NCBI GenBank assembly: GCA_934122085.1
Contig: CAKOVS010000016.1
Location: 1-19,987, forward strand
From: an uncultured Clostridia bacterium
GTDB taxonomy: Bacteria > Bacillota > Clostridia > TANB77 > CAG-508
Length of the DNA: 19,987 bases
Reading direction: 5' to 3'
The notes beneath the pieces were generated by a model. The model made no database searches and was not told the origin of the DNA. It saw only the letters and a program-made list of their open reading frames with translations. This document shows positions 7,494 to 15,935 of this stretch, piece after piece (position 1 is the first letter of the stretch; each line of letters opens with the position of its first letter). A program made the position numbers and the translations under genes.

Positions 7494-8855
7494 CTATTGT
7501 TCTCCATTTATAATTATGTTTTTCACACTTTCCACAATTAATCTTGTGTTATTTTTCTCCTTTATTTCATTTTCAATTTTCTTACATGCATGCATTACTG
7601 TTGAATGATCTCTATTTCCAAAGTCTTCTCCTATCTTAGGATAAGACATATTTGCTACATCTCGACATAAATACATTGCAATTTGTCTTGGAAAAGCTAT
7701 TTCATTTGAACGTTTATTGCTAGATAAATCATTTTTGTCTACACTAAAGTATTTAGATACTATTTCTTTTACATAATCAGAAGATAGTACTTTTTCACTT
7801 TCAGCTTTAAATTCATTAATGGTATTTTCTGCTAATTCTATTGTTATAGGACTGTGCATTAATGAAGCTCTTGCTATCATTTTATTGAAAACACCTTCTA
7901 ATTCTCTAATATTTGATTCAATTTTTGTTGCAATATTTGCTAAAATACTATCATCTACTGCAATTTTTTCATCTTGTGCTTTTTTCCTTAAAATAGCTAA
8001 TCTTGTTTCATAATCTGGACAAGATATGTCTGCAAGTAATCCCCATTCAAACCTTGATTTTAACCTATCTTCAAGTAATTGAATTTCTTTTGGTGGACGA
8101 TCACTTGAAATAATAATTTGCTTTTTTTCTTCATACAGTTCATTAAATGTATGGAAAAATTCTTCTTGAACTTGCTTTTTTCCAGCAATGAATTGAATAT
8201 CGTCAATAAGTAATACATCGATTTTTCTATATTGATTTCTAAATACTTCCATCTTATTGTCTTTTATAGCATTAATCATTTGATTTGTGAATTTTTCAGA
8301 AGTTACATATAAAATTTTAAAATTTCTAAAATTTTTTAATGTTCTATTCCCTATTGCATGCATTAGATGAGTTTTACCTAATCCAACACCTCCATATAAA
8401 AATAATGGATTATAGGCTTCTGAAGGTTTATCTGCAACAGCTAAAGCTGCAGCTTGCGCAAATCTATTATTATTTCCAACGACGAAAGTATCAAATGTAT
8501 ATTTGGGGTTTAAAACTTTATTTGAGAGTTCTATTTCAGCTTCTAATTCCTTTTCAGAATCAGAAGGTGTAGCAACATCATTTATTGTTTCCCTATTTGT
8601 TTTTTCATCATTGTAGATAATTGTCAATGCCCTTTCTTTATTTGTTAAGTATTTGAAAGTGTTTATAATTAAATCTCCGAATCTTTTTCCTAAAAAATCA
8701 GCATTATAATCAGTATTTGCTCTGATTGTAATTTTATCATCATCTATTGATAAGATTTTTAAAGGTGAAATCCATGTATCATATGCAATTGAGGATAATT
8801 CTGCTTTGATAAGTTCTTTTGCTTGTCTAAAAAGTTCTTCATTTTCGCTTTGCAT
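7494..8855 (-). CDS. dnaA: Chromosomal replication initiator DnaA
   Basis: DnaA is the AAA+ initiator that binds DnaA boxes, opens the origin and loads the helicase; it also regulates its own transcription. The 453-residue product has domain I (1-80), a short acidic linker, Walker A GGVGLGKT (155-162), Walker B VLLIDDIQF, the sensor-I segment IIISSDRPPKEI, and the domain IV signature YPKIGEDFGNRDHSTVMHACKKI that contacts the box. I place the start at ATG 8853-8855, 8 bases after a GGGTG ribosome site; a TTG two codons earlier is less likely. Its 5' leader contains three DnaA boxes, and two more lie above the promoter, which fits autoregulation. Confidence 0.97.
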   Translation of the reverse strand: MQSENEELFRQAKELIKAELSSIAYDTWISPLKILSIDDDKITIRANTDYNADFLGKRFGDLIINTFKYLTNKERALTIIYNDEKTNRETINDVATPSDSEKELEAEIELSNKVLNPKYTFDTFVVGNNNRFAQAAALAVADKPSEAYNPLFLYGGVGLGKTHLMHAIGNRTLKNFRNFKILYVTSEKFTNQMINAIKDNKMEVFRNQYRKIDVLLIDDIQFIAGKKQVQEEFFHTFNELYEEKKQIIISSDRPPKEIQLLEDRLKSRFEWGLLADISCPDYETRLAILRKKAQDEKIAVDDSILANIATKIESNIRELEGVFNKMIARASLMHSPITIELAENTINEFKAESEKVLSSDYVKEIVSKYFSVDKNDLSSNKRSNEIAFPRQIAMYLCRDVANMSYPKIGEDFGNRDHSTVMHACKKIENEIKEKNNTRLIVESVKNIIINGEQ

Positions 8856-8897
8856 ATTCAAAACACCCTTTCAAAAAATATTTATATAAAACATAAG

Positions 8898-9086
8898 TTA
8901 TCCACAGAGTTATCCACAGGTGTGGATAACTCTGTAATATTTATGTAATAAACATATTATTTTTTACAAACATTTATTTTGATATAATTTTATAAAAGTT
9001 TGATTTCCTAAGTTTCTTCTATAATATCAAATTACTACAAATTTCGTCAATAGAATTGTGGATAATTTTTAAAAAATTGTGGATAA
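8898..9086. other. oriC: oriC, second DnaA-box cluster between dnaA and rpmH
   Basis: Five perfect DnaA boxes: 8898-8906 and 8910-8918 (TTATCCACA), 8921-8929, 9057-9065 and 9078-9086 (TGTGGATAA). The second and third form the core of a perfect palindrome with 15-bp arms (8904-8918 and 8921-8935) around a GG centre. A/T-rich sequence (about 8936-9056) separates the two groups and holds the dnaA promoter. Together with the dnaN-dnaA cluster this gives a bipartite origin. The rest of the dnaA-rpmH gap (9087-9227) is A/T-rich without features I can name. Confidence 0.88.
9021..9050 (-). promoter_or_regulatory. Probable dnaA promoter
   Basis: On the minus strand TTGACG (9050-9045) and TATTAT (9026-9021) are separated by 18 bases, each one base from consensus. 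Transcription would start near 9014, giving a leader of about 160 bases that runs through the 8898-8929 DnaA boxes. The boxes at 9057-9065 and 9078-9086 lie just upstream of the -35 element, so DnaA can bind on both sides. Confidence 0.6.
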
Positions 9087-9227
9087 CTTTAGAAAAATTG
9101 TTGAAAACTTATGAATTATTACAAAATTATTACAAAATATTTGATTTTTTTGTTATACTATATTTTTTATGTAAAATCAACATTTTACATAAAAAAAGTT
9201 CAAAAACTTTAAAATTTTTAAAAACTA

Positions 9228-9257
9228 TTGACAAAAGCTGGAATCGTGGTGTATAAT
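9228..9257 (+). promoter_or_regulatory. Promoter of the rpmH-rnpA-yidD-yidC-jag operon
   Basis: TTGACA (9228-9233) and TATAAT (9252-9257) match consensus with an 18-base spacer. Alternating A and T tracts directly upstream (9205-9225) resemble an UP element. Nearly the same upstream block precedes the tRNA-Ser promoter at 17758. Confidence 0.8.
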
Positions 9258-9337
9258 CGATTTACTTGTTATTTTGTAACAATAATTTCCTTTAAAAAGG
9301 AATTAATATATAAAAAACAAATAGGAGGTGCATAGTA

Positions 9338-9472
9338 ATGAAAAGAACATTCCAACCAAAAAATAGACAAGAAAAAAGAGAACACGGATTTATGAAAAGA
9401 ATGTCAACAAAATCAGGAAGAAATGTATTAAAAGCAAGAAGAGCAAAAGGAAGAAAAAAGATTTGTGCATAA
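9338..9472 (+). CDS. rpmH: 50S ribosomal protein L34
   Basis: A 44-codon gene. The product begins MKRTFQPKNRQ and continues with HGFMKRMSTKSGRNVLKARR, which is the L34 family pattern; the protein is small, very basic, and sits in the large ribosomal subunit. The end is KKICA where many relatives have KVLSA or similar. An AGGAGG ribosome site (9323-9328) lies 9 bases upstream. It opens the conserved rpmH-rnpA-yidD-yidC-jag cluster, diverging from dnaA. Confidence 0.97.
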   Translation: MKRTFQPKNRQEKREHGFMKRMSTKSGRNVLKARRAKGRKKICA

Positions 9473-9492
9473 TTAAATTAACAATGTTTTAG

Positions 9493-9515
9493 ATTCTAGG
9501 AAAAATTCCTAGAAT
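9493..9515 (+). other. Hairpin between rpmH and rnpA
   Basis: A perfect 10-bp stem ATTCTAGGAA (9493-9502) / TTCCTAGAAT (9506-9515) with an AAA loop lies between the two genes. No T tract follows, so it is not a standard terminator. It may be an RNA processing or stability site that lets rpmH be made in excess of rnpA; this is inference. Confidence 0.5.
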
Positions 9516-9560
9516 TTAAAAGTAATTGTACCTTAAAAGTGACGAAAGGGATGTTAGAAA

Positions 9561-9902
9561 ATGAAGCAGACAGTAATGTTAAAGAAAAACTATGAATTTA
9601 AAATAGTTCTAACAAAAGGTCGTTTCTACATAGGTAAACAACTAAAAATTGTGATATTAAAAAATGGAAAAAATTTCAAAACACTAGGCATAGCAATTAG
9701 TACAAAAAATGGAAAAGCTTTCCAAAGAAACAAAGCAAAAAGACTTATAAGAGAAGCTTATAAAAATTTGGAAGAAAAGATTATAAACGGCTATAGTATA
9801 GTTGTTTTATTAAAAAAAGATATAGATATAAATGATATGAAATATATAGATATAATAAACGAAATGGAAAATACTTTTAAGAAAGCAAATATTATTTCTT
9901 AA
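9561..9902 (+). CDS. rnpA: Ribonuclease P protein component
   Basis: RnpA assists the RNase P RNA in removing 5' leaders from pre-tRNAs. The 113-residue basic protein has the family helix AFQRNKAKRLIREAYKN, a variant of the RNR motif (RNxxKRxxRE), at about residues 53-69, and an N-terminal substrate-leader cleft region (LKKNYEFKIVLTKGR). Start chosen at ATG 9561 with GAAAGGG ten bases upstream; an out-of-frame ATG at 9551 opens only a 14-codon frame. Second gene of the rpmH operon; yidD follows after 18 bases. Confidence 0.94.
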   Translation: MKQTVMLKKNYEFKIVLTKGRFYIGKQLKIVILKNGKNFKTLGIAISTKNGKAFQRNKAKRLIREAYKNLEEKIINGYSIVVLLKKDIDINDMKYIDIINEMENTFKKANIIS

Positions 9903-9920
9903 TTAAAAGGAGTATGTACT

Positions 9921-10139
9921 ATGAAAAAAATATGTATATATTTAATTGAATGGTATCAAAAACATATCTCAAAATTTTTTGTAGCAAAAAATATAAGATG
10001 CAAATATTACCCAACATGTTCAGAATATACAAAACAAGCCATTGAAAAATATGGTGTATTAAGAGGATGTATGTTAGGAGGAAAAAGAATTTTAAAGTGT
10101 AATCCTTTCTCAAAGGGAGGATATGACCCATTAAAATAG
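9921..10139 (+). CDS. yidD: Membrane protein insertion efficiency factor YidD
   Basis: A 72-residue member of the UPF0161/YidD family, thought to help YidC-dependent membrane insertion. Visible are the amphipathic N-terminal segment (IYLIEWYQKHIS), the Cys-rich core CKYYPTCSEYTKQAIEKYG and the ending CNPFSKGGYDPLK, all family hallmarks. AAGGAG lies 9 bases upstream of the ATG. It sits between rnpA and yidC as in most bacteria; 12 bases separate it from yidC. Confidence 0.93.
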   Translation: MKKICIYLIEWYQKHISKFFVAKNIRCKYYPTCSEYTKQAIEKYGVLRGCMLGGKRILKCNPFSKGGYDPLK

Positions 10140-10151
10140 AAAGGGGCAGAT

Positions 10152-11066
10152 ATGATAGCACCATTTGCAAATTTATTTGGATATATTTTGAATTTTATTT
10201 ATAATATAGTTAATAATTATGGTCTGGCAATAATTATTTTTTCAATTTTAATAAAAATAATATTATTACCATTATCAATAAAACAGCAAAAAACAATGAA
10301 AAAGACCACGAAAATACAAAATAAACTTAAAGAAATACAATTCAAATATAAAAATGATCCAGAAAATCTAAATAGAGCAACAATGGAATTATACAAAACA
10401 GAAAATATGAGTCCATTTAGTGGATGTTTTAGTGGAATTGTTCAAATAATACTATTATTTGCAGTTTTCTATCTTGTTAGATCACCATTAACATATATGA
10501 AAAAAATAGATGCTAATATTATTAATAAATATACTAAAATAGTAAAAGAAAATGATTTAAGTACAGATAGTGCATATCCAGAAATAGAAGTTATTAGAGA
10601 ATTGAATAATATAAAGAAATTAAAAGAAAATAATACAGAGAATATTGAAAAAAATTCAGAAAATAATGAAGAAAAAACAGATTTAGCAGAAATAAATAAT
10701 GAAGAATTAAATTCTTTAGATATAAATATGAATTTTTTAGGATTAAATTTAGCTCAAATACCAACGAGAAGTGGTGATTGGAAAGCATTTATAATTCCTG
10801 TATTATATGTATTGGTTTCAGTAATTTCATTAAGAATAACAAATCCAACTCCAAAGAAAAAAGATGGAGAAGAGAAAAATTCAGAAGATGAATTTGATCC
10901 AATGGCTCAAATGAATAAAAATATGAATTTAATGTTTCCTGTTATGTATTTAGCGGTCGCATTAATAGCACCATTAGGACTTGCTTTATATTGGTTAATG
11001 AACAGTCTTTTAATGATAATAGAGAGATTAGCTTTAAACAAAATGTTAAAAGATGAGGAGGAATAG
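10152..11066 (+). CDS. yidC: Membrane protein insertase YidC/Oxa1
   Basis: YidC inserts membrane proteins, alone or with the Sec translocon. The 304-residue product shows a first core membrane segment with IIIFSILIKIILLPLSIKQQK (about 27-47), a cytoplasmic charged hairpin, a second segment GIVQIILLFAVFYLV (95-109), then membrane segments near 212-228, 261-272 and 273-292. Lys35 stands where Bacillus SpoIIIJ has its groove arginine, as in several other clostridial homologues. A long hydrophilic stretch (about 120-195), rich in Asn, Glu and Lys, lies between the second and third core segments. No lipoprotein signal is apparent. The jag start is two bases past the stop. Confidence 0.93.
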   Translation: MIAPFANLFGYILNFIYNIVNNYGLAIIIFSILIKIILLPLSIKQQKTMKKTTKIQNKLKEIQFKYKNDPENLNRATMELYKTENMSPFSGCFSGIVQIILLFAVFYLVRSPLTYMKKIDANIINKYTKIVKENDLSTDSAYPEIEVIRELNNIKKLKENNTENIEKNSENNEEKTDLAEINNEELNSLDINMNFLGLNLAQIPTRSGDWKAFIIPVLYVLVSVISLRITNPTPKKKDGEEKNSEDEFDPMAQMNKNMNLMFPVMYLAVALIAPLGLALYWLMNSLLMIIERLALNKMLKDEEE

Positions 11067-11068
11067 CT

Positions 11069-11740
11069 ATGTCAAAAAGTGTAATTTCAGAAGGAAAAAC
11101 AACACAAGAGGCAATTGAAAAAGGATTAAAAGAAATAAAATTGCCTAGGGAATTGTGTGAAATAAAAATATTAGAAGAAAATAAAAAAAGTTTTTTTGAT
11201 ATTTTAGCACCTAAAATAGTTAGAGTAGAAATAAAAGAAATAGAAGCTAGAAAGCCTGAAGAAGTAGAGATTGAAACAACAGATGAAGAACTAAATATTG
11301 CAAAAAAAGATGTTGAAGAATTTTTAAAAGAATTTTTAAATAAAATATCTCCAGAAGCTAAGACTACAGTTGAAATAAAAGATAAATGTTTATATATTTC
11401 TATAAACGGAGAAAATATTGGAAATTTAATAGGATATAGGGGAGAAACATTATATTCTATAGAAAATATATTAAAAGCAATAGCAAATAAAAAATCAGAA
11501 AATAGAGTTGTTGTTAGATTAGATATAGAAGATTATAAACAAAAAAGAGTTGAAACATTAGAAGAAGTAGCAAAGAAAAAGGCTTCAATAGTTGAAAGAA
11601 CAGGAAAGATGATAACACTTGAGCCAATGAAAGCATATGAAAGAAAAATAATACATAGTGTTTTACAAGATAATCCTAATGTAGAAACAAGAAGTATTGG
11701 GCAAGAACCAAAAAGAAGAATTGTAATAACAAAAAAATAA
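11069..11740 (+). CDS. jag: RNA-binding protein Jag/KhpB (Jag_N, KH and R3H domains)
   Basis: Jag/KhpB is a cytoplasmic RNA-binding protein linked to cell elongation and division control in Firmicutes. The 223-residue product has a Jag_N domain (about 1-55, opening SVISEGKTTQEAIEKGL), a charged linker, a KH domain with IGNLIGYRGETL (GxxG is GYRG), and an R3H domain with PMKAYERKIIHSVL and TRSIGQEPKRRIVI. A strong GAGGAGG site lies inside the end of yidC, so the two are translationally close. It is the last gene of this operon before a terminator. The symbol khpB is also used. Confidence 0.92.
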   Translation: MSKSVISEGKTTQEAIEKGLKEIKLPRELCEIKILEENKKSFFDILAPKIVRVEIKEIEARKPEEVEIETTDEELNIAKKDVEEFLKEFLNKISPEAKTTVEIKDKCLYISINGENIGNLIGYRGETLYSIENILKAIANKKSENRVVVRLDIEDYKQKRVETLEEVAKKKASIVERTGKMITLEPMKAYERKIIHSVLQDNPNVETRSIGQEPKRRIVITKK

Positions 11741-11755
11741 TTAAATAAAAATCGG

Positions 11756-11810
11756 AAGTCAAAGTTCAGATTTTAATCAAAAGATTAAATTTAGAATTTT
11801 GACTTTTTTT
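11756..11810 (+). terminator. Terminator after jag
   Basis: AAGTCAAAGTTC (11756-11767) pairs with GAATTTTGACTT (11794-11805) over 12 positions including one G-U. An inner stem TTTAATC/GATTAAA sits in the loop, and a run of seven T (11804-11810) follows. A TATAAT at 11812-11817 immediately after it may belong to an mnmE promoter, though I find no convincing -35 box. Confidence 0.8.
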
Positions 11811-11851
11811 GTATAATAGGAAAATAATGTAAGAAATAAAGGAGGAAATAA

Positions 11852-13222
11852 ATGAGTACAATAGTAGGAATAGCAACTGCACCAGGCATTGGAGGAATAG
11901 GAATAATAAGAATGAGTGGAGAAAAAACATTTGAAATATTAGATAAAATATTTATTCCAAAAACAAAACAAGATATATCTGAAATAAAAGGATATTCAAT
12001 AAAATATGGAAATGTTGTTGAAAATAATAAAATAATTGATGAAGTTTTAGTATCATATTTTAAAGCTCCAAAAAGTTATACAACAGAAAATATGTGTGAA
12101 ATAAATGCACATGGGGGAAATATTGTTGTAAAAAAGATATTAGAATTATGTTTGGCTAATGGAGCTGAAATGGCTGGGCCAGGTGAATTTACAAAAAGAG
12201 CATTTTTAAATGGAAGAATTGATTTAGCACAAGCAGAATCAGTAATTGATGTTATAAATGCAAAATCAGAAAGAGAAGCAAAAAGTGGAGTTAAACAATT
12301 GGAAGGTTTTTTATCAGCAGAAATAAACCAAATAAAACAAGATATTTTAGATGTTTTAGTAAATATTGAAGTGACAATTGATTATCCAGAATATGATACA
12401 CCAGAAGTTCAAGAAAATGAACTAAGAAATATGTTAAATAAAGTAAAAAATAAATTAGAAAAATTGGAAAAATCATTTGATAATGGTAAAATAATAAAAG
12501 ATGGTATAAAAACAGCGATAATAGGCAAACCAAATGCAGGAAAATCATCTTTGTTAAATGCTATTTTAAAAGAGGATAGAGCAATTGTAACAGATATAGC
12601 AGGAACAACAAGAGATACTATAGAAGAGTATGTTACAATAAACGGAATAGCTTTGAAACTTATTGATACAGCAGGAATTAGAGAGGCAAAGGATTCTGTA
12701 GAAAAAATAGGAATTCAAAAATCAATAGAAGAAGCAAATGATGCTGATTTAATTATTGCAATATTTGATAGTTCAAAAGAATTGGATGATGAAGATTATG
12801 AAATATTAAAATTAATAAAAAATAAAAAATCAATAATATTATTAAACAAAAATGATTTAAAAAATGTTATTGATGAAAATAATGAAAAAATAAAAAATGC
12901 ATCAAAAAATATATTAAAAATTTCAGCATTAAATAAAACAGGATTAGAAGAATTATATAATAAAATAACTGAAATGTTTAATTTGAATGAAATAAATTTG
13001 GATAATGAATTATTAATAACAAATGTAAGACATAAAAATATAATTGAAAAAGCAATTCAAAACGTTAAAATGGCAAATGAGGCACTTTTAAATGGAATGC
13101 CTATAGATATCATTACTATATATATAAAACAGATTTTAGACGATTTAGGAGAGATAACAGGAGATTGTGTAACTGAAGATATAATAAATGAGATTTTTTC
13201 TAAATTTTGTTTAGGAAAGTAA
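11852..13222 (+). CDS. mnmE: tRNA modification GTPase MnmE
   Basis: MnmE with MnmG installs the 5-carboxymethylaminomethyl group on wobble uridine 34 of certain tRNAs. The 456-residue protein has the N-terminal folate-binding domain (1-120, opening STIVGIATAPGIGGIGIIR), a helical domain, and an inserted G domain: GKPNAGKS (225-232), AGTTRD (250-255), DTAG (272-275) and NKND (about 331-334). It ends FCLGK with the conserved catalytic-loop Cys at 453. AGGAGG lies 7 bases before the start. mnmG starts 17 bases after its stop. Confidence 0.96.
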   Translation: MSTIVGIATAPGIGGIGIIRMSGEKTFEILDKIFIPKTKQDISEIKGYSIKYGNVVENNKIIDEVLVSYFKAPKSYTTENMCEINAHGGNIVVKKILELCLANGAEMAGPGEFTKRAFLNGRIDLAQAESVIDVINAKSEREAKSGVKQLEGFLSAEINQIKQDILDVLVNIEVTIDYPEYDTPEVQENELRNMLNKVKNKLEKLEKSFDNGKIIKDGIKTAIIGKPNAGKSSLLNAILKEDRAIVTDIAGTTRDTIEEYVTINGIALKLIDTAGIREAKDSVEKIGIQKSIEEANDADLIIAIFDSSKELDDEDYEILKLIKNKKSIILLNKNDLKNVIDENNEKIKNASKNILKISALNKTGLEELYNKITEMFNLNEINLDNELLITNVRHKNIIEKAIQNVKMANEALLNGMPIDIITIYIKQILDDLGEITGDCVTEDIINEIFSKFCLGK

Positions 13223-13239
13223 GGGAGAGGAGAAGAAAA

Positions 13240-15117
13240 ATGAGTTATTATGCAGGAGATTATGATGTTGCTGTAATTGGAGCTGGACATGCTGGATGTG
13301 AGGCAGCACTTGCAGCGGCTAGATTAGGGATGAAAACAATAGTATTTTCAATAAGCTTAGAGGCAGTAGCTAATATGCCATGTAATCCACATATTGGAGG
13401 AAGTTCAAAGGGACATTTGGTAAGAGAAATAGATGCTCTTGGTGGAGAAATGGCTAGAAATATAGATAAGACAATGATACAAATAAAAATGTTAAATACT
13501 TCAAAAGGGCCGGCAGTCTACTCTTTGAGAGCACAGGCTGATAGGAAAAGATATCAAATGGAAATGAAACATACTTTAGAAAAACAAAAGAACTTAGATA
13601 TAAAACAAGCAGAAATAGTTGACATAAAAGTAGAAAATAATAAAATTAAATCAATTGAAACAGATATTGGGGCAATTTATAATGTAAAAACATTAATTGT
13701 TGCAAGTGGAACATATCTTAGAGGAAAAATATTTATTGGAGAATATTCAAAGGAAAGTGGCCCAGATGGTGTATTTCCAGCTAATAAACTTTCTGAATCT
13801 TTAAAAAATAATGGTGTAAAATTGGTAAGATTTAAAACAGGAACACCAGCAAGAATAAATAGAAAAAGTATAGATTTTTCAAAAATGGAAGTTCAAAAAG
13901 GTGAAAATGGAATTATACCATTTTCATTTGAAGATAAAACAGTAGATTTTGATCAGGTTGATTGTTATTTAACATATACAAATGCGGAAACACATAAAAT
14001 TATTAGAGAAAATTTACATAGATCACCTTTATATGCAGGTGTAATAGAAGGAACTGGACCAAGATATTGTCCATCAATAGAAGATAAAGTAGTTAGATTT
14101 GCAGATAAAGAAAGACATCAGATATTTGTGGAGCCAATTGGTATAGATACAGATGAAATGTATATACAGGGAATGAGTTCATCATTACCAGAAGATGTTC
14201 AAATTGCAATGTATAGGACTATTCCAGGATTAGAACATTGTGAATTTACAAGACCTGCATATGCAATTGAATATGATTGTATAGATCCAGCAGATTTAAA
14301 ATTATCATTAGAATATAAAACAATTGATGGTTTATTCTTTGCAGGACAAACTAATGGAACTTCTGGATATGAAGAAGCTGCTTGTCAAGGGTTAATTGCA
14401 GGAATAAATGCTTCACAGAAGATTAAGGGAAAAGAACCATTAATCCTAGATAGAACAGAGGCATATATTGGAGTATTAATAGATGATATTGTTACAAAAG
14501 GAACAAATGAACCATATAGAATGATGACATCAAGAGCTGAATACAGATTATTATTGAGACAAGACAATGCAGATTTGCGTTTAACTGAAAAAGGACATGA
14601 AATTGGACTAATTTCTGACGAAAGATATAAAAAATTTGTTGAAAAGAAAGAATTAATAGAAAAAGAAAAGGAAAGATTACAAAAAACAATAGTAAAACCA
14701 ACAGAAAAAGTAAATAATTATTTAAAAGAACAAGGTACATCAGAATTAACAACAGGATCAAAGTTAGCAGAATTATTAAAAAGAACAGAAATAACATATG
14801 CTTCACTTGCAGAAATTGATGAAAATAGACCAGAATTACCAGAACAAGTTAAAGAAGAAGTTGAAATTCAAGTAAAATATGATGGATATATTAAGCTACA
14901 AGAAATGCAAGTTGAAAAATTTAAAAAAATGGAGAAAAAATTAATACCAGATGATATAAATTATGATGAAATTAAAGGTATTTGTCTAGAGGCAAGACAA
15001 AAATTAAATAAACATAGACCACATTCAATAGGACAAGCATCTAGAATTTCAGGAGTTTCACCAGCAGATATATCTGTTTTACTAGTTTATTTACAAACAA
15101 TTAAAGCAAAAAAATAA
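13240..15117 (+). CDS. mnmG: tRNA uridine-34 modification enzyme MnmG (GidA), FAD-dependent
   Basis: MnmG is the FAD/NADH-dependent partner of MnmE in making cmnm5U34. The 625-residue product has the dinucleotide-binding GAGHAGCEAA (14-23), the GGSSKGHLVREIDALGGEMA segment, NTSKGPAVYSLRAQADR, and the C-terminal helical MnmE-binding domain with NKHRPHSIGQASRISGVSPADI. I use the ATG at 13240 because AGGAG (13228-13232) precedes it by 7 bases; an in-frame ATG at 13207 would overlap mnmE and add an untypical Arg-rich extension. Confidence 0.96.
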   Translation: MSYYAGDYDVAVIGAGHAGCEAALAAARLGMKTIVFSISLEAVANMPCNPHIGGSSKGHLVREIDALGGEMARNIDKTMIQIKMLNTSKGPAVYSLRAQADRKRYQMEMKHTLEKQKNLDIKQAEIVDIKVENNKIKSIETDIGAIYNVKTLIVASGTYLRGKIFIGEYSKESGPDGVFPANKLSESLKNNGVKLVRFKTGTPARINRKSIDFSKMEVQKGENGIIPFSFEDKTVDFDQVDCYLTYTNAETHKIIRENLHRSPLYAGVIEGTGPRYCPSIEDKVVRFADKERHQIFVEPIGIDTDEMYIQGMSSSLPEDVQIAMYRTIPGLEHCEFTRPAYAIEYDCIDPADLKLSLEYKTIDGLFFAGQTNGTSGYEEAACQGLIAGINASQKIKGKEPLILDRTEAYIGVLIDDIVTKGTNEPYRMMTSRAEYRLLLRQDNADLRLTEKGHEIGLISDERYKKFVEKKELIEKEKERLQKTIVKPTEKVNNYLKEQGTSELTTGSKLAELLKRTEITYASLAEIDENRPELPEQVKEEVEIQVKYDGYIKLQEMQVEKFKKMEKKLIPDDINYDEIKGICLEARQKLNKHRPHSIGQASRISGVSPADISVLLVYLQTIKAKK

Positions 15118-15141
15118 AAAAAGGAGATATAAAGAGAAAAG

Positions 15142-15864
15142 ATGGAAAAAAACGAGTTTAACGATGAAATAATGCGAAAATCAAAAAATTTGGGACTTGA
15201 TTTTTCTGTGGAGCAAATTTCAAAGTTTTATAAATATATGAATATGTTAATTGAATGGAATGAAAAAATTAATTTAACAGCAATAATTGAACCCAATGAG
15301 ATAATTTTGAAGCATTTTATAGATTCACTTACAATATATAAAGACATTCCTAATAAATCAAGTGTTGTTGATGTTGGAACAGGAGCAGGTTTTCCTGGTA
15401 TACCATTAGCAATAATGAATGAATCGTTGAAAATTACTTTAGTTGATTCATTAAATAAGAGATTAATTTTTTTACAAGAAGTAAAAAATGAATTAAATTT
15501 AAAAAATGTTGAATTAGTTCATGCAAGAGCTGAAGAATTTGGACAAAATAAGAAATATAGAGAAAAATTTGATATTTCTACATCAAGAGCAGTTGCAAAT
15601 TTATCAACATTGTCAGAATATTTAATACCATTAGTAAAAGAAAATGGAAAAATAATATGTATGAAAGCTTCTGAGGCAGAAGAAGAAATTGAACAGGCCA
15701 AAAAGGCAATAAATGTTCTTGGTGGAACAATAAAAAATGTAGAAACTTTTGATTTACCACAAAGTGATATAGGAAGAACAATTATAACAATAGAAAAAAT
15801 AAAACACACACCAACTAAATATCCAAGAAAAGCTGGAACACCAAGCAAAGAGCCAATAAAATAA
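15142..15864 (+). CDS. rsmG: 16S rRNA (guanine-527-N7)-methyltransferase RsmG
   Basis: RsmG methylates N7 of G527 in 16S rRNA. The 240-residue protein has the N-terminal YMNMLIEWNEKINLTAI helix region, the SAM-binding VVDVGTGAGFPGIP (75-88), an acidic VDSLNKRLIFLQ strand end and the STSRAVANL motif. It ends in a basic tail (KYPRKAGTPSKEPIK). The AAGGAG at 15121-15126 is 15 bases before the ATG, which is unusually far, so translation may be weak. Third gene after mnmE and mnmG; noc, which follows in Bacilli, is absent. Confidence 0.94.
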   Translation: MEKNEFNDEIMRKSKNLGLDFSVEQISKFYKYMNMLIEWNEKINLTAIIEPNEIILKHFIDSLTIYKDIPNKSSVVDVGTGAGFPGIPLAIMNESLKITLVDSLNKRLIFLQEVKNELNLKNVELVHARAEEFGQNKKYREKFDISTSRAVANLSTLSEYLIPLVKENGKIICMKASEAEEEIEQAKKAINVLGGTIKNVETFDLPQSDIGRTIITIEKIKHTPTKYPRKAGTPSKEPIK

Positions 15865-15884
15865 AATTTATTAAAAGATAAATG

Positions 15885-15914
15885 CTCCACATAAAATGTG
15901 GGGTAATTTTTTTT
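15885..15914 (+). terminator. Terminator after rsmG
   Basis: CTCCACAT (15885-15892) pairs with ATGTGGGG (15896-15903), 8 bp with one G-U and a 3-base loop, followed by TAA and eight T residues. It closes the mnmE-mnmG-rsmG unit. Confidence 0.85.
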
Positions 15915-15935
15915 GTGAAATTTATACAAAAAACA

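Noticed and set aside
9056..9256. 66-codon plus-strand frame across the dnaA-rpmH gap
   Set aside because: It is built from DnaA boxes and A/T tracts and runs through the rpmH promoter; no ribosome site.
9283..9306. Hairpin in the rpmH leader (CCTTT/AAAGG)
   Set aside because: The stem is short and its loop too small without breaking pairs; not enough for a regulatory call.
9919..10170. 83-codon minus-strand frame opposite yidD
   Set aside because: Leu/Ile/Tyr-rich complement of yidD with no start signals.
13207..13239. Earlier in-frame start for mnmG
   Set aside because: It would overlap the end of mnmE and add an Arg/Lys-rich extension not in the family; the ATG at 13240 has the correctly placed ribosome site.
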